From: Nitratidesulfovibrio sp. SRB-5
Lineage (GTDB): Bacteria > Desulfobacterota > Desulfovibrionia > Desulfovibrionales > Desulfovibrionaceae
DNA: 64,000 nucleotides
NCBI RefSeq assembly: GCF_019931275.1
Contig: NZ_JAIOTY010000001.1
Span: 1,116,001-1,180,000 of the forward strand
Direction: 5' to 3'
Within the stretch, counting starts at the first letter, position 1; each line of letters opens with the position of its first letter. The translations under genes were made by a program, and so were the position numbers. This document shows positions 24,112-32,340 of the stretch, one piece after another. The notes below the pieces were generated by a model. It was not told where the DNA came from, searched no databases, and saw nothing but the letters and a program-made list of their open reading frames with translations.

Positions 24112-24624
24112 GTGTGGTCCTTGTGGCTTCCCTTCCCGCTCCGGCGGCGTCGGTCGAATCCTGTTTCTGACCGTGTCCGGAAAGGAGGGAAATGCGCCGC
24201 TGCATCACGCGTAGGCCGGGGGCTGTGCCCACCCGTGCCGTTGCGAAAGGGCCGTCCCTTTGGCTGCGCGGGCGCGTTCATGGTGCAGGCGCGGAGGGCG
24301 CCGCGCAGGCGGCTGGCGTTGCCGCCCGCATGATCCGCCGGTCGGTGACCGGCTGCGAACTGTGTATCGTCTCGCGGCGCCGTGTGGCGGTGCCGGATTG
24401 CATCGGAGCAGTGCCGCGCGTTGCGTCCGAAGGGGAAGCGGAACGGCCTGAAGCGGCCCCGCTCCCTACGGAAACGTCATGTGCGGTTGCGTCTGGCATA
24501 CGGCGTTTCCGCCGTCGTGGCAAGGGGGTAGCGTGCGTGCAAAGGCTTTCACAACAGGTTGTACTCCTGGGTAACTTGCCGAAATCAGGAGGTAAGCTTA
24601 AACATATCCAATCGCTATTGGTAG
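24112..24624. other. 513-bp spacer upstream of ccmE
   Basis: No gene is seen. On the minus strand a weak promoter-like pair occurs near 24495-24525 (TTGCCA, about 17 bp, TATGCC), which I do not trust. A small AT-rich hairpin (24608-24621) follows the CBS-protein stop. The rest is GC-rich and featureless. Confidence 0.5.
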
Positions 24625-25662
24625 CTATTCCTTGTTGTGTGCCAGTTCCGCGCGGCGGCGCCGGGCCAGTTCCTGCAAATCGTCCACCCTGTCGGTTTCG
24701 TCCACGATTTCGCGACCCAGTATTTCTTCCAGCACGTCCTCCAGCGAAATGACGCCAGCAAGGCCGCCGTACTCGTCCAGCACCACGAACAGGTGGGTGC
24801 GGGCATCCAGAAATTGCAACAGGGTGCGGTCCAGGGTCTGGGTGTCGGGCACGAAGTGCACCGGCTGCATCACCTCGGACAGGCGCAGCGTGTCGTTGTC
24901 CTCCGCAACTTCCTTGAGCACCCGGCGGCGGGTGGCTATGCCCACCACATCCTCGTTGTGCTCTCCCCACACCGGCACCCGGCTGTAGTGCCAGAAGTCC
25001 GGCTGCTCGTGGGCCTCGGCCACGGTCATGGCGGCAGGCAGCGAAAAGACAACCGTGCGCGGGGTCATGATTTCGTGTACCCGCTTCTGGTCCAGGGACA
25101 GGATGTTGCGGATGGAAAGTTCTTCATAGGGCTGGATGCGCCCGGCCCGGCGTGACAGGCTGACGATGGCCCGGATGTCGTCTTCCGTGGCGTGCGGCGC
25201 GCCGCCGCCGGGCGGGGTGAACAGCCGGGTGATGCGCCCGCCCAGCCATATGACCGGCATCAGCAGCGCCACCAGCACGCGCACCGGGCGGGCCACGTAT
25301 TCCGAAAGCGGGCGCGCATGGGCCACCCCGATGGTCTTGGGGATGATCTCGCCAAGGATCAGGATGAGCACCGTGAACCCGGCGGCAAAGGCGGCCATGT
25401 GTTCGTCGCCCAGCACGTCCGCAGCGTAGGCCCCGGCAATGGCGGCGCCCGCCGTGTTGGCCACGGTGTTCAGGGTGAGCACGGCGGTGATGGGCTGCTC
25501 GATGCGCGAACGCAGTTCGAACAGCACCTGGCCCGCCTTGCGCCCCGATTTGCGCAACTGCTCCACGTGGCTCCAGGGCACGGAATACAGGATGGCCTCG
25601 GTGACGGAACAGCAGGCCGAAATGATGAGCGAAAGCGAAACAGCCACGGTGAGCGCAAGCAT
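24625..25662 (-). CDS. CNNM-type membrane protein with paired CBS domains
   Basis: A 345-residue protein. An N-terminal transmembrane (DUF21/CNNM) domain of three to four helices occupies about residues 1-150, with LGEIIPKTIGVAHARP typical of the family. A CBS pair (about 180-320) follows, seen as IMTPRTVVFSLPA and FVVLDEYGGLAGVISLEDVL. The C-terminal transporter-associated domain usual in CorC-like members is absent; a short charged helix ends the protein. The family is linked to Mg2+/Co2+ efflux or homeostasis, older annotations calling it hemolysin-like. The start MLALTVAVSLSLI has AGGACA upstream. It is divergent from gmhB, so the 253 bp between them must hold both promoters. Confidence 0.9.
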   Translation of the reverse strand: MLALTVAVSLSLIISACCSVTEAILYSVPWSHVEQLRKSGRKAGQVLFELRSRIEQPITAVLTLNTVANTAGAAIAGAYAADVLGDEHMAAFAAGFTVLILILGEIIPKTIGVAHARPLSEYVARPVRVLVALLMPVIWLGGRITRLFTPPGGGAPHATEDDIRAIVSLSRRAGRIQPYEELSIRNILSLDQKRVHEIMTPRTVVFSLPAAMTVAEAHEQPDFWHYSRVPVWGEHNEDVVGIATRRRVLKEVAEDNDTLRLSEVMQPVHFVPDTQTLDRTLLQFLDARTHLFVVLDEYGGLAGVISLEDVLEEILGREIVDETDRVDDLQELARRRRAELAHNKE

Positions 25663-25915
25663 GCTATGTCCTGTGCGCCGATACGCGGCGTACGAGTGAG
25701 GGGCGTTCCGCGCGGATGTTCCGACGGCGGAATCGACAGGAGCGGGCGGCGGGCGCGGGTATTGCCGGACCGCCGCATCGGAACAGCCTATGCGGCCCGG
25801 CGTCGAATGGCAACGCAGGGCCGCATGATGGCCGGTTGCCGCAAGCCGCCGCGCTGCGCCGTGACGCGCCGCCGCCTTGAAAAAAGCGGCCCGCCGTGCC
25901 ACAAGTTGCCCCACC

Positions 25916-26617
25916 ATGAACCGGGCATCAACAACCACCAGGGCAATTCCCGGCGCCGTGCTGCTTGACCGCGACGGCACCGTCATCGAGGACCGCCACT
26001 ACCTGTCCGACCCTTCCGGCGTCACCCTGCTGCCGGGCGCGGCTCGGGGGCTTGCGGCCCTTGCCGCCGCCGGGGCGCGGCTGTTCCTCGTCACCAATCA
26101 GTCGGGCATCGGCAGGGGCTATTTCACCGAGGCGGACCTGCACGCCTGCAACGCCCGGCTGGGCGAACTGCTGGGCGAACACGGCGTGGCGCTGGCCGAC
26201 ACGGCCTTCTGCCCGCACGGCCCGGACGACGGCTGCGCCTGTCGCAAACCCGCGCCGGGCATGTGGCTGGCCCTGCGCGACCGGCACGGCCTGTGCGCCG
26301 CCGCCACCGCCATGGTGGGCGACAAGCGTGAGGACGTGGCCTTCGGGCGTGGCGCGGGCCTGGGCCGCGTGGTGCTGGTGCTGACCGGCAAGGGGCAGGC
26401 CGCCGCGCAAGCGCTGGGCGTGCCCGTGCCCGAAGGTGATGCCGCCGTGCGCGAACCCGCCCCCGCCGAGCTTGCCGCCCGCCCGGACTGGCCGCACGCC
26501 GTGGCGCGCGATCTTGCCGCCGCCGCGGAATGGCTGCTGGGCGGTACCGCCGCCGCTTCGGGTGCATCCCCCTCCGGCCCCTCTTTCACGGACCTTTCGC
26601 GGAGCGAACCGTCATGA
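25916..26617 (+). CDS. gmhB: D-glycero-beta-D-manno-heptose-1,7-bisphosphate 7-phosphatase
   Basis: A 233-residue HAD phosphatase. The nucleophile motif is LLDRDGTVIED, motif II is LVTNQSGIGRG and motif III/IV is MVGDKREDVAFG. The zinc-binding loop FCPHGPDDGCACRKP (Cys-x-His, Cys-x-Cys) marks GmhB. It removes the 7-phosphate in ADP-heptose synthesis for lipopolysaccharide inner core. The next gene, a heptosyltransferase, starts within its stop (ATGA overlap), which fits the pathway. An Ala/Pro/Ser-rich C-terminal tail of about 40 residues exceeds the usual length. The start is uncertain, as no strong ribosome-binding site is visible. Confidence 0.93.
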   Translation: MNRASTTTRAIPGAVLLDRDGTVIEDRHYLSDPSGVTLLPGAARGLAALAAAGARLFLVTNQSGIGRGYFTEADLHACNARLGELLGEHGVALADTAFCPHGPDDGCACRKPAPGMWLALRDRHGLCAAATAMVGDKREDVAFGRGAGLGRVVLVLTGKGQAAAQALGVPVPEGDAAVREPAPAELAARPDWPHAVARDLAAAAEWLLGGTAAASGASPSGPSFTDLSRSEPS

Positions 26618-27648
26618 GCCGTATCGGCGTCTGGAACACCGCCTTTCTGGGCGACGCGGTACTTACGTTGCCGCTGCTGCGCACCCTGCGCGCCAACTAC
26701 CCCGATGCGGAGCTGCACTTCTGGGTGCGGCGCGGCGTGGGCAGCCTGTTCGCCGCCCAGCCGGAGCTTTCCGGCGTGCACGAGTTCGACAAGCGCGGCG
26801 GCGAAAGCGGCATCATGGCCGCCGCCCGCGTGGGGCGGCAACTGGCGCGCGAGCGGCATTCGCTGTGGATATCCGCCCACACCAGCCTGCGCAGCGCCTG
26901 CATCGCCCGCTGGACCAGCGCCAAGGTGCGCATCGGCTACGACGCGCCGTGGTTCAATTCGTGGTTCTACACCCACACCGTGCCGCGTCGCTTCGACGAA
27001 CTGGACGAGATCGAACGGCTGCTGCAACTGGTGCGGCCCCTGAACCTGCCGCAGATTCTGGACTGGCCGGAACTGGTGCTGCCCGAACCCGCCCGCGAAC
27101 GCGCCGCCGCCTTCCGCGCCGCGCACGCCGCCCCCGGCGCGCCCCTGCTGGGCGTGCATCCCGGTTCCGTGTGGGCCACCAAGCGCTGGCCCGCCGAATA
27201 CTTCGCCGAGGTGGTCCGCCGCGCCGCCGCAGCAGGCGCGCGCATCGTGCTGTTTGCCGGTCCCGGCGAGGAAGCCGTGGCCCGCGAAGTGGCCGAACGC
27301 TCCGGCACCCTCGGCACGCCCGCGCTCATCGACCTGTCCGGCGCGCTCAGCCTCGTGGACCTTGCCGCGCACCTCGCCATCCTCGACTGCTACCTGTCCA
27401 ACGACTCCGGCCCCATGCACATCGCCTGGGCACAGCGCACTCCCGTCACCGCCATTTTCGGCCCCACCGTGCGTCGCCACGGCTTCTACCCGCGCGGCCC
27501 CAAAGCCACCGTGCTCGAAACCGGGCTGGACTGCCGCCCCTGCGGCCTGCACGGCCCGCAGCAATGCCCCCTGGGGCACCACCGCTGCATGCGCGACATC
27601 ACCCCCGACACCGTGTGGCAGGACGTGCACGCGAAATTGTTCGGGTAG
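26614..27648 (+). CDS. waaF: ADP-heptose:LPS heptosyltransferase (GT9)
   Basis: A 344-residue glycosyltransferase family 9 enzyme transferring L-glycero-D-manno-heptose to the lipopolysaccharide core at the cytoplasmic membrane face. Family motifs are the N-terminal FLGDAVLTLPLLRTL, the nucleotide-sugar-binding GVHPGSVWATKRWPAEYFAE, and SNDSGPMHIAWAQRTPVTAIFGPT. A Cys-containing tail (DCRPCGLHGPQQCPLGHHRC) resembles that of WaaF. GGAG precedes the ATG, which overlaps gmhB by 4 nt. Assignment to WaaF rather than another GT9 member rests on the GmhB pairing and these motifs. Confidence 0.9.
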   Translation: MSRIGVWNTAFLGDAVLTLPLLRTLRANYPDAELHFWVRRGVGSLFAAQPELSGVHEFDKRGGESGIMAAARVGRQLARERHSLWISAHTSLRSACIARWTSAKVRIGYDAPWFNSWFYTHTVPRRFDELDEIERLLQLVRPLNLPQILDWPELVLPEPARERAAAFRAAHAAPGAPLLGVHPGSVWATKRWPAEYFAEVVRRAAAAGARIVLFAGPGEEAVAREVAERSGTLGTPALIDLSGALSLVDLAAHLAILDCYLSNDSGPMHIAWAQRTPVTAIFGPTVRRHGFYPRGPKATVLETGLDCRPCGLHGPQQCPLGHHRCMRDITPDTVWQDVHAKLFG

Positions 27649-27660
27649 ATGGCGGGGCAA

Positions 27661-27755
27661 CCGGGGGAAGGGGAGAAGCCCCTTTTCCAAAAGGGGCTTC
27701 TCCCCTTCCCCCGGACCCCCATCCCCTCTTCCCCAAAACGTTTTCATTGGGGGGA
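27661..27755 (+). terminator. Family-C gene-end module after waaF
   Basis: A perfect 26-bp stem (27661-27686 with 27689-27714) has a 2-nt loop and begins 12 bp past the stop. It is followed by the conserved tail: ACCCCCATCCCCTC, then CCCCAAAACGTTTTCATTGG. Confidence 0.85.
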
Positions 27756-27802
27756 TGAGCCATGGGATGAGAGGAGCATCGCAGCCGGTGGCTGGTGCCC
27801 TT

Positions 27803-27883
27803 GTTGAAAAGTTTGGAAGGATGGAGAGGGGGTGCGGGGGAGAGGAAGGGAACTTTTTCAAAAGTTCCCTTCCTCTCCCCCGC
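27803..27883 (-). terminator. Family-C gene-end module after cbiO
   Basis: A perfect 24-bp stem (27834-27857 with 27860-27883) begins 18 bp past the minus-strand cbiO stop. The conserved tail follows on the minus strand (27803-27833): ACCCCCTCTCCATCC, then TTCCAAACTTTTCAAC. It faces the waaF module tail to tail. Confidence 0.85.
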
Positions 27884-27901
27884 ATTTGTTTTCTTTTGGT
27901 T

Positions 27902-28753
27902 TTACCCGTGGTGATGGTGCACGTCGCCGCCGGTGTGGGTGTGCACGTGGGTATGGGGCGTATGGGTGGCGATGCGGACGGTGCCGTCCTGCACGCCGAG
28001 GAAACTGTCGCAGGTCCGGGCCAGAAAGTCCCAGTCGTGCGAGATGATCAGGTGGGTGGGGCTGTGCGCGGCCAGGGTGGCGATGAGCCGGTCGCGGGTG
28101 CGCGGGTCGAGGTCGTTGGTGGGTTCGTCCAGCAGCAGTGCCTGCGGCTGCATGGCCAGCACGGCGGCCAGGGCGATCATCTTCTTTTCGCCGCCGGACA
28201 GGCGGTGGGTAACCCGAGCGCCGAATCCGGCAAACCCCAGGCGTTCCAGTGTGGCCTGGGCCACGTGGCGGGCCTCTGCTGGGGATGCGCCGTGGTTCAG
28301 CGGGCCGAAGGCCACGTCTTCGAGCACGGTGGGGCAGAACAGCTGATCGTCGGAATTCTGGAACAGGAACCCCACCTCGCGGCGCAACGGCGCAAAGTCG
28401 GCCTCGCACGTCAGGGGCGCGCCGCGATGCAGCACCCGGCCCGACTGGGGGCGCAGCAGGCCCATGAGCAGGTGCAGCAGCGTTGACTTGCCGCTGCCGT
28501 TGTGCCCCAGAAGGCCGATGCGCCGCCCCGGGCGCAAGGCCAGCGAGGCGCCACGCAATACGGGGTCCGCGCTGCCGGGATAGGTGAAGTGGATGTCCTC
28601 AACGGCGGCCAGCGGCGGGGTGGCGTCGTCGAAATGGGGATGCGGATGCGCGTGTCCGTGCTCGTGGCCATCCGCATGTTCGTGGTCATGCTCGTGCCCG
28701 GGGGCGTGATGATCCGGATGCCCGTGATTCGGGGGGGTGGCGGCGGTGCTCAT
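27902..28753 (-). CDS. cbiO: Cobalt/nickel ECF transporter ATPase with His-rich ends
   Basis: A 283-residue ABC ATPase. Walker A is GHNGSGKST, the signature LSGGEKKM and Walker B ALLLDEPTNDLD. It is unusual in carrying a His/Asp/Glu-rich N-terminal segment (about residues 9-41, including HEHDHEHADGHEHGHAH) and a second His cluster at the very C-terminus (HTHVHTHTGGDVHHHHG). These probably bind or buffer Co2+/Ni2+ in the cytoplasm. Its ATG overlaps the cbiQ stop by 4 nt. With CbiM and CbiQ it makes an energy-coupling-factor importer supplying cobalt for corrinoids or nickel for hydrogenases. Confidence 0.95.
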   Translation of the reverse strand: MSTAATPPNHGHPDHHAPGHEHDHEHADGHEHGHAHPHPHFDDATPPLAAVEDIHFTYPGSADPVLRGASLALRPGRRIGLLGHNGSGKSTLLHLLMGLLRPQSGRVLHRGAPLTCEADFAPLRREVGFLFQNSDDQLFCPTVLEDVAFGPLNHGASPAEARHVAQATLERLGFAGFGARVTHRLSGGEKKMIALAAVLAMQPQALLLDEPTNDLDPRTRDRLIATLAAHSPTHLIISHDWDFLARTCDSFLGVQDGTVRIATHTPHTHVHTHTGGDVHHHHG

Positions 28754-29562
28754 GGCAGTGCGGTGAGGGGCTGAAGGATGTCGGCGGCCAGCAAGATTGC
28801 CGCGCACAGGATTATGGCGGCGGCCAGCAGACGGTCGCCGGGGTGTCCGGCGGGTTCGGCCAGCATGTGGAAGCGCCCGTCAAAGCCGCGCAGGCGCATG
28901 GCCTGGCCCACGCGTTCGGCCCGGTCGAAGCTGCGCACCAGCACCATGCCCGCAAGGTTTGCGTACGTGCGATAGGTGTGCAGGTTGGTGCCGGGGGTGA
29001 AGCCGCGTACCTTGGCTGCGGTGCGCAGGCGGTGGTATTCTTGGGCCACCACGTGCAGTTGCCGCCAGGTGAACAGCAGCAGCAGCGCCAGCTTGTTTGG
29101 CAGCCCCAGCCCGGCCATGGCATGGCCCACGGCGGTGATGTCCGAGGTGCCCGCCAGGGCGATGAAGGCCAGCACGATGGCGTTGGATTTCAGGGTGACC
29201 AGCACGGCCTGGGCCACGCCCGCGTTGGTGGCGGTCAGAGACAGCCAGTTCGGGGCCAGCCAGTCCGGCAGGCCGGGAAAGGGGCCGATGCGCAGCAGCG
29301 GTTCGCCGGGCAGCGAAAAGGGCAGGAACACCCACAGAAAGGCCACGAACACGTTCACGGCGGCCAGCCGTCGCAGCAGACGGGGCAGGGGCAGACGCGC
29401 CCACGCGCACAGGGCCGCGCCCAGCAGCAGGGCCAGGGCCGCCGGGCCGGGCGAGCGCAGCAGGGCGACGCATACGGCAACGGCAAGCGCCGCCGCCAGC
29501 TTGCAGCGCGGGTCGGCCAGATGCAGGCGCGAGGCGCCCCGGCTGAAGGGTTCGTCCAGCAC
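28750..29562 (-). CDS. cbiQ: Cobalt/nickel ECF transporter transmembrane subunit
   Basis: A 270-residue CbiQ-type T component with about five to six helices. The coupling-helix motifs that contact the ATPases are recognisable as FTWRQLHVVAQEYHRLRTA and RSFDRAERVGQAMRLRGFDG, the latter carrying the Ala-Arg-Gly-type signature of the family. It lies 6 bp after cbiM and overlaps cbiO by 4 nt, so the three are one transcription unit (cbiM-cbiQ-cbiO). A separate cbiN gene, often found between M and Q, is missing. Confidence 0.95.
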   Translation of the reverse strand: MLDEPFSRGASRLHLADPRCKLAAALAVAVCVALLRSPGPAALALLLGAALCAWARLPLPRLLRRLAAVNVFVAFLWVFLPFSLPGEPLLRIGPFPGLPDWLAPNWLSLTATNAGVAQAVLVTLKSNAIVLAFIALAGTSDITAVGHAMAGLGLPNKLALLLLFTWRQLHVVAQEYHRLRTAAKVRGFTPGTNLHTYRTYANLAGMVLVRSFDRAERVGQAMRLRGFDGRFHMLAEPAGHPGDRLLAAAIILCAAILLAADILQPLTALP

Positions 29563-29568
29563 CGTGAG

Positions 29569-30183
29569 CTAGCCGTGAGCCGCAGAGGTGAAGGCCAGCA
29601 TTTCGGGCCGCACCCGGGCGATGAATGACACCACCAGCGCCGTCACCACGCCTTCCACGATCATGACCGGGATGTGCGCCAGCATCAGCGCCCGCGCGGC
29701 GGGGATGAACGCCTCGCCGGACAGTCCCAGTGACACGGCGGTGAGCAGGGCGGACGCGCCCACGGACAGGAAGCCGCAGGCAAAGGCAGCGCCCCCGCGC
29801 AGGCGGGACGGGCCGGTCAGCATGGGGCGGAAGACGTAGAAGCACAGCACCGGGGGCAGGGCCATGTTGAAGGTGTTCACCCCCAGCACGGTAAGCCCGC
29901 CGAACTGGAACAGCAGCGCCTGCAACGCCAGCGCCACGAAGATGGCGGGAAAGGCGGCCCAGCCCAGCATGACGCCCAAAAGCCCGTTGAGCACGAGGTG
30001 GGCGCTGGAGGGGCCGATGGGCACGTGGATCAGCGAGGCCACGAAAAAGGCGGAGGACAGGATGGCCACGGTCATCAGACGATCGTAGTCCAGCCGCTTC
30101 AGCCCTGCCGTGACGCCAAGGGCGGCCAACGCCGCGCCCGCGCCGAGCACCGCCGGAGAAAGCACCCCTTCCGAAATGTGCAT
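29569..30183 (-). CDS. cbiM: Cobalt/nickel ECF substrate-binding membrane protein
   Basis: A 204-residue CbiM. The mature family N-terminus MHISEGVLSP is present; His2 and the N-terminal amine ligate the metal. Core motifs HVPIGPSSAHLVLNGLLGVMLGW and GVNTFNMALPP follow, with six to seven helices. Metal choice (Co versus Ni) cannot be read from sequence. GAGG stands upstream of the ATG. The upstream region (30184-30518) shows no recognisable cobalamin-riboswitch core, and only a lone GTGTTAC half-site reminiscent of NikR boxes. Confidence 0.94.
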   Translation of the reverse strand: MHISEGVLSPAVLGAGAALAALGVTAGLKRLDYDRLMTVAILSSAFFVASLIHVPIGPSSAHLVLNGLLGVMLGWAAFPAIFVALALQALLFQFGGLTVLGVNTFNMALPPVLCFYVFRPMLTGPSRLRGGAAFACGFLSVGASALLTAVSLGLSGEAFIPAARALMLAHIPVMIVEGVVTALVVSFIARVRPEMLAFTSAAHG

Positions 30184-30518
30184 GCATGCCTCGCGCTGTC
30201 TGCGCGCCCGTCGCGGCGCGCGGAAAATCCGGCGTCACGGGCGTGCCGAAAGGGGTAGCAGATGGCACATGGAGCGTCAACGTGTTACGAATCCGCAAGG
30301 CGTGCCGGGGCGTCGTCCGACAGGGTGTTCCGCCCCCGAGGGGGGCTTTCGGAATGCCGCAGACGCCGAGGGGGGCGAGAAAGCAGGGATGCCGCAGGCC
30401 GCGCGCAAGGCGGCGTTCACTGCCCCACCTCCTTCCCTCCGGCTGGCAGTTGCAACGGAAACCGCCCCCGCATGCGCGGGGCATGCGGGGGCGGCGTTGA
30501 TTGGCAATGCGGTGGGCG
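30184..30518. other. Spacer upstream of cbiM
   Basis: No gene. It contains the terminator of the transporter gene (30462-30494), a GC-rich hairpin near 30330-30360 and a solitary GTGTTAC at 30282-30288. I found no convincing riboswitch or promoter for cbiM. Confidence 0.5.
30462..30494 (-). terminator. Terminator hairpin after the antiporter-like gene
   Basis: CCGCCCCCGCATGC (30462-30475) pairs perfectly over 14 bp with 30481-30494 around a 5-nt loop. It is followed on the minus strand by TTTCCGTTG and lies 24 bp past the stop. Confidence 0.8.
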
Positions 30519-31970
30519 CTACATGAAGAAGACCAGCGTCACCAGAATGAACGAGGGCACCAGGATGCCGCACGACCAGGCCATGTAGCCGAAGAAGCTG
30601 GGCATCTTCACGCCCTGGTCTTCGGCGATGGAACGCACCATGAAGTTGGGCGCGTTGCCGATGTACGTGTTGGCCCCCATGAACACGGCACCGGCGGAGA
30701 TGGCCAGCAGGGTCTGGGGCATGTCGTGCATCAGGTGCATGGCATCACCGCCTGCGGTGTTGAAGAACACCAGGTAGGTGGGCGCATTGTCCAGAAAGCT
30801 GGACAGCAGGCCGGTCAGCCAGAAGTACATGACGTTCACCGGCTGGCCGTCGTGGGTCACCATCTGGATCACCGGGCGCAGCGCGCCGCTTTCGCCCGCC
30901 TTCAGGATGGCGATGGCCGGAATCATGCTGACGAAGATGCCCGCGAACAGTTTGGCCACTTCCTCGATGGGGCCCCAGCTGAAGTCGTTCCTGATGCGCG
31001 ACTCTGGGTCGGTCAGCTTCAGGGACAGCCCGGCGATGGCCAGCAGGATGATGTCGCGTACGATGTTCTGGAGTTCCACCGGCACGTGGTACACGTTGAA
31101 TTCCACGCCCGGCTTCCAGAAGCCGCTCAGCAGCACGGCGCCCACCACGCCGCCCAGCAGCAGCAGGTTCACGCTGCCTTCCAGGCCCAGCTTTTCACCG
31201 CCGTCTTGCCGGGGCGGCACGGGGCGGCCTTCCTTGCCGAACAGCACGGTATCCAGCGCGAAGAACACGGCCAGCAGCAGCACCGAAACCAGCAGCATGG
31301 GGGGCAGCATGTGGATGGTGGTCCAGAAGAACGAGACGCCCTTGAGGAAGCCGAGGAACAGCGGCGGGTCGCCCAGCGGGGTCAGCGAGCCGCCGACGTT
31401 GGCCACCAGGAAAATGAAGAACACCACCGAATGGACCTTGTGCTTGCGGTGGGCGTTGGCGCGCAACAGCGGGCGGATCAGCAGCATGGCCGCGCCGGTG
31501 GTGCCCATCCAGCTTGCCAGTACCGTGCCGATGGCCAGCAGCAGGGTGTTGACCACGGGCGTGCCCGCCAGCGAACCGGTCAGGCGCACGCCGCCCGCCA
31601 CGGTGAACAGCGCGAACAGCAGGATGATGAACGGGATGTATTCCAGCAGCAGGGTGTGCAGCACTTCGTACAGAGCCAGCGACGCACCGAACTTGAGGGC
31701 GAAGGGCACCAGGAAGGCCAGGCCCCAGAACGCGGAAACCTTGCCGAAGTGATGGTGCCAGAAGTGCGGCGCCATCAGGGGCAGGATGGCGATGGACAGC
31801 AGCATGCAGGCGAAGGGGGCGGCCCACAGGCCGCCCAGCACCGCACCGTCGAAGTGGGGCGCACCACCCTGCGAGGCAAGCGCAGCGGCGGGGAGCAGCG
31901 CTACCACCATGGCCGCGGCAAGCGCCACGGTCGCAGAAACGGGGGCGGCAATATCGCGGAAACGTTTCAC
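30519..31970 (-). CDS. NhaD/ArsB-superfamily ion transporter (putative Na+/H+ antiporter)
   Basis: A 483-residue polytopic membrane protein of about 11-13 helices, of the ion-transporter superfamily. The start is a GTG at 31970 (VKRFRDIAAP), chosen because AGGAGG lies 8 bases before it; upstream ATGs have none. An N-terminal signal-like helix ends LLPAAALASQ. Family-type motifs are NVGGSLTPLGDPPLFLGFL and SSFLDNAPTYLVFFN, repeated half-site motifs typical of citrate/Na+ and NhaD-type carriers. The ion is not certain from sequence; sodium-proton exchange is the usual annotation. It is monocistronic and divergent from the TrmH-type gene. Confidence 0.88.
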   Translation of the reverse strand: MKRFRDIAAPVSATVALAAAMVVALLPAAALASQGGAPHFDGAVLGGLWAAPFACMLLSIAILPLMAPHFWHHHFGKVSAFWGLAFLVPFALKFGASLALYEVLHTLLLEYIPFIILLFALFTVAGGVRLTGSLAGTPVVNTLLLAIGTVLASWMGTTGAAMLLIRPLLRANAHRKHKVHSVVFFIFLVANVGGSLTPLGDPPLFLGFLKGVSFFWTTIHMLPPMLLVSVLLLAVFFALDTVLFGKEGRPVPPRQDGGEKLGLEGSVNLLLLGGVVGAVLLSGFWKPGVEFNVYHVPVELQNIVRDIILLAIAGLSLKLTDPESRIRNDFSWGPIEEVAKLFAGIFVSMIPAIAILKAGESGALRPVIQMVTHDGQPVNVMYFWLTGLLSSFLDNAPTYLVFFNTAGGDAMHLMHDMPQTLLAISAGAVFMGANTYIGNAPNFMVRSIAEDQGVKMPSFFGYMAWSCGILVPSFILVTLVFFM

Positions 31971-32340
31971 CGTTGGGCCTCCTGGATTCGCATGGGGTGT
32001 CGGCCATCCTCCGCCATCGGGCACCGGGGGCGGAGGCGGTCGGGTTTATCGATACGGCACGGTCCCGGTAGCATGGACCGGAGCAGGGCGGAACCGTGCG
32101 CAATCGAACGGGCGACGTGTATCGTGCAGCACATTGCGGGGAGAGTCACCCCGCCTGCCTGCCCGGCCGGATGCATGCGCTTGTCATTTTCTGCAACCTG
32201 CCGTTCTTGTTCGTCAAGCGCGAAGATGACATTTTGGCGGAACGAAGGTACACAGGTGCCCCGCGCCACGGCGCTCACGGCAACCGCCACGAACCCTCCA
32301 CCGGCCCGCAGCATGGGCCGGACAGCACACACGGATACCC
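31971..32340. other. Divergent promoter region, no gene
   Basis: 370 bp lie between the divergent transporter and methylase genes. A hairpin GCGGGG-AGAGTCA-CCCCGC lies at about 32137-32155. On the minus strand TTGACG near 32210 could be a -35, but no clear -10 follows. Nothing coding is seen. Confidence 0.5.

Noticed and set aside
30282-30288. NikR box upstream of cbiM
   Set aside because: Only one GTGTTAC half is present, with no GTAACAC partner at a suitable distance.
30184-30518. Cobalamin riboswitch before cbiM
   Set aside because: I could not find the conserved B12-box core or its helices in the spacer.
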